DNA of 23,700 bases, from assembly GCA_021325365.1 (NCBI GenBank), contig JAJPHF010000165.1:1-23700 (forward strand). Reading direction: 5' to 3'. The stretch is from Pseudomonadota bacterium (GTDB lineage Bacteria; Chloroflexota; UBA6077; JAJPHF01). The notes under the pieces are model-generated. The model did no database searches. It worked only from the letters and a program-made list of their open reading frames with translations, and was not told where the DNA came from. This document shows positions 22,401 through 23,700 of the stretch, in pieces (the first letter of the stretch is position 1; each line of letters starts with the position of its first letter). The translations under genes were made by a program, and so were the position numbers.

Positions 22401-23700
22401 CCGGCCACAAGGTGACGGCGACGATCGCGCGGCTGCGGCACGCGGTGCTGGGCGTGGCGCTCATCTCGCCGCCGCCGCACCACGACATCTACAGCATCGA
22501 GGACCTGGCGCAGCTCATCTACGATCTGAAGCAGGCCAACCCGCGCGCCGAGATCGGCGTGAAGCTGGTGTCCACGGCCGGCGTCGGCACCATCGCCGCG
22601 GGCGTGGCGAAGGCGTACGCCGACTACGTGCTCATCAGCGGCCACGAGGGTGGCACGGGCGCCTCGCCGCTCAGCTCGATCAAGAACGCGGGCTCGCCGT
22701 GGGAGCTGGGCCTGGCCGAGACGCAGCAGGTGCTGGTGCTGAACGACCTGCGCGGGCGGGTGCGCCTGCGGACGGACGGCGGGCTCAAGAGCGGGCGCGA
22801 GATCGTCGTGGCGGCGCTGCTGGGCGCCGAGGAGTACGGCTTCGGCACGTCGGCCGTCGTGTCGATTGGCTGCGACATGGCGCGGCAGTGCCACATGAAT
22901 ACCTGCCCGACCGGCATCGCCACGCAGCGCGAGGACCTGCGCTACCGTGAGTTCGGCGCCCCCGGCACGGCCGAGCGCCGCACGATCATGGAAGCAAAGA
23001 TCCAGCAGGCGATGCACTATTTCACGCACCTCGCCACGGAAGTCCGTGAGATCCTGGCGTCGCTCGGCCTGCGCAGCCTGGACGAGGCAATCGGCCGCGT
23101 GGACCTGCTGACGCAGGCGGCGGCCGCGCCGGAGGCTCGCGCCAGCCTGGTGGACCTGAGCCAGATTCTCGCGCACCCGGACCCCTCGGGCACCCGGCCG
23201 CTGAAGCATACGCAGGAGCGCAACGACCGCCCGGGCGACCAGCCGCTCGACGACCGGATCATCCAGGATGCGGCGGCGGCGCTGGAGCGCGGCGAGCCGG
23301 TCGCGCTGAGCTACCCGATCCGCAACGACCAGCGCACGATCGGCGCGCGGCTGTCGGGCGAGATCGCCCGCCGCTACGGCGCCGAGGGGCTGCCCGCCGG
23401 CACGATCCGCGTCGACTTCCGCGGCACGGCCGGCCAGAGCTTCGGCGCCTTCTCGACGCGCGGGCTGCGGCTGCGGCTCGTCGGCGAGGCGAACGACTAC
23501 GTGGGCAAGGGGCTGTGCGGCGCGGAGATCGCCGTGCTGCCGCCCCCCGAGGCGCCGTTCGCGGCGCACGAGAACGTGATCGTCGGCAACACGGTGCTCT
23601 ACGGCGCCACGTCGGGCCGCCTGCACGTGGCCGGGCGCGCGGGCGAGCGCTTCGCCGTGCGCAACAGCGGCGCCGAGGCGGTCGTGGAGGGCGCGGGCGA
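19406..23700 (+). CDS. gltB: Glutamate synthase large subunit (partial, runs off the window)
   Basis: The reading frame stays open from ATG 19406 to the window end (1431 codons; the C-terminus is missing). Glutamate synthase makes two glutamates from glutamine and 2-oxoglutarate. The N-terminal Ntn-amidotransferase domain has the nucleophile Cys31 (HDACGVGFVA), exposed after removal of a 30-residue propeptide, and typical motifs (NLGHRGAIDADGRSGDGAGV, FHQRYSTNTLPNW, LAHNGEINTLQGN). The central and FMN-binding domains follow (RSNSGEGGEDP-like, GQLPGHKVT, SPPPHHDIYSIEDLAQLIYD, LISGHEGGTGASPLSSI). The [3Fe-4S] cysteines are Cys1156, Cys1162 and Cys1167 (GCDMARQCHMNTCPTGIA). The start of the C-terminal beta-helix domain is seen at the end. 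A Gly/Asn-rich insert (about 20809-20880) links the first two domains. Whether gltD follows is not visible, so NAD(P)H- and ferredoxin-dependent types cannot be told apart. Confidence 0.96.
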   Translation, partial: MTRRAIPQAAAAPLAAPYPPLYDPRHEHDACGVGFVASIAGRPSHTVLQHALTSVVNLGHRGAIDADGRSGDGAGVLTQIPRALFERELARLGRPQVEPTQLAVGMVFLPRDDAGQARGRRLVEEATARQGLEFIGWRPVPVDPSVLGDKAIATQPRIEQALITQAGAYSPGDYERVLYLVRKDVEARAAVEGLTSLYVPSLSHRTVVYKGLFVAPQLAGFYPDLRDPAFTTALAVFHQRYSTNTLPNWLLAQPFRMLAHNGEINTLQGNRNWMRAREANLASPLWNGTRELLKPVIWEDGSDSASLDNVLELIERSGRDVLHAMMMLVPEAWENMPDMDPALRAFYEYHACLMEPWDGPAALAFSDGVTVAATLDRNGLRPARYVITADDLCIMASEVGVVDLPPEAIVEKGRLGPGQMIAVDTERGVLLRNDEIKRRVAEQQPYGEWVRDQLYRLETPPPPHSELYANGFHRNGANGTAGGNGHGEPPVDPATNLRQQQRAFGYTSEDVNVIIHPMGMEGHDAVFSMGDDTPLPVLSSQPRSFYNYFRQRFAQVTNPPIDPLREQLVMSLSTYVGERPSVLEESAAHARLIHVPTPLLLAHDLERLRDQGHHDAAFRSATLHALFPAAEGPEGLARALDALCADAVHAVDDGARVLILSDRGVDPEHAPIPMVLAVGAVHHHLIREGKRLQADLIAETGEAWDIHHFAVLVGYGASAVHPYVALATASTLQPARNQEELPVEEKLLKYRGAVEAGLLKICSKMGISTLSSYRGGQIFEIVGLDQDLVDRAFCGTPCRIGGIGLREIGAEVLRRHADAFTVTAPRLRHYGFIGFRGDGELHGYAPSAVKAIHKAVQSGSYADYQAYRELARSRPPMALRDLLDFRPAGPPLPLDQVEPVEAILRRFVSTAMSLGALSPEAVQTLAIALNRLGGRSNSGEGGEDPDWYGDQSWGVKAHNKIKQVASGRFGVTALYLANAEQLEIKMAQGSKPGEGGQLPGHKVTATIARLRHAVLGVALISPPPHHDIYSIEDLAQLIYDLKQANPRAEIGVKLVSTAGVGTIAAGVAKAYADYVLISGHEGGTGASPLSSIKNAGSPWELGLAETQQVLVLNDLRGRVRLRTDGGLKSGREIVVAALLGAEEYGFGTSAVVSIGCDMARQCHMNTCPTGIATQREDLRYREFGAPGTAERRTIMEAKIQQAMHYFTHLATEVREILASLGLRSLDEAIGRVDLLTQAAAAPEARASLVDLSQILAHPDPSGTRPLKHTQERNDRPGDQPLDDRIIQDAAAALERGEPVALSYPIRNDQRTIGARLSGEIARRYGAEGLPAGTIRVDFRGTAGQSFGAFSTRGLRLRLVGEANDYVGKGLCGAEIAVLPPPEAPFAAHENVIVGNTVLYGATSGRLHVAGRAGERFAVRNSGAEAVVEGAG

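Overview
The window is GC-rich bacterial DNA with mostly plus-strand genes, tight Shine-Dalgarno sites and long GC hairpins between genes. The mix of genes suggests an uncultured Chloroflexota (Thermomicrobia-like) bacterium. That mix is: ETF plus a membrane ETF:menaquinone oxidoreductase, an Uma2 nuclease, Thr/Pro-rich secreted proteins ending in a VPVIPEA-type sorting tail, and many CCCTCTCCC/GGGAGAGGG palindromic repeats. This assignment is inference; there is no rRNA or other marker here.

Layout. 1-957: no recognisable gene. 958-2386 (minus): a decayed secreted protein gene with a signal peptide, Pro/Ala linker, two related Cys-containing domains, a Thr/Pro linker and an SH3-like tail. 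It is broken by three indels in G/C runs and one in-frame TAG. 2387-3432: an IS-end-like inverted repeat, a possible 38-aa membrane peptide and a GlsB/YeaQ-type membrane protein, closed by a terminator. 3804-6230: miaB (its 3' end extended by a repeat pair) and an EamA exporter, closed by a hairpin. 6279-6857 (minus): an AhpD/carboxymuconolactone decarboxylase-like gene with an in-frame TGA exactly at the second Cys of CxxC and a hairpin just downstream, a strong selenoprotein candidate. 6935-8879: a NadD-like nucleotidyltransferase, a repeat cluster and an orphan OmpR-type response regulator. 9255-10121: a 3-hydroxyisobutyrate-dehydrogenase-like enzyme with a good sigma-70 promoter.

10309-14650 is the metabolic core: etfB, etfA, a small membrane protein and a fused membrane/iron-sulfur ETF:quinone oxidoreductase. 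Together these would collect electrons from acyl-CoA or related dehydrogenases and pass them to menaquinone. A perfect 22-bp hairpin separates etfB from etfA. After this come an Uma2 nuclease, a short decayed copy of part of the oxidoreductase, an intact Thr/Pro-rich secreted protein (distant relative of the broken gene at the start), a Cys-less carboxymuconolactone-decarboxylase-like protein and a lone ABC-type substrate-binding lipoprotein. The window ends inside gltB (glutamate synthase large subunit), preceded by a leader with a terminator-like hairpin.

The most notable observation is the CxxU selenoprotein candidate. Next come the gltB leader (possible attenuator), the etfB-etfA hairpin, and the repeat family found just after or inside gene 3' ends.
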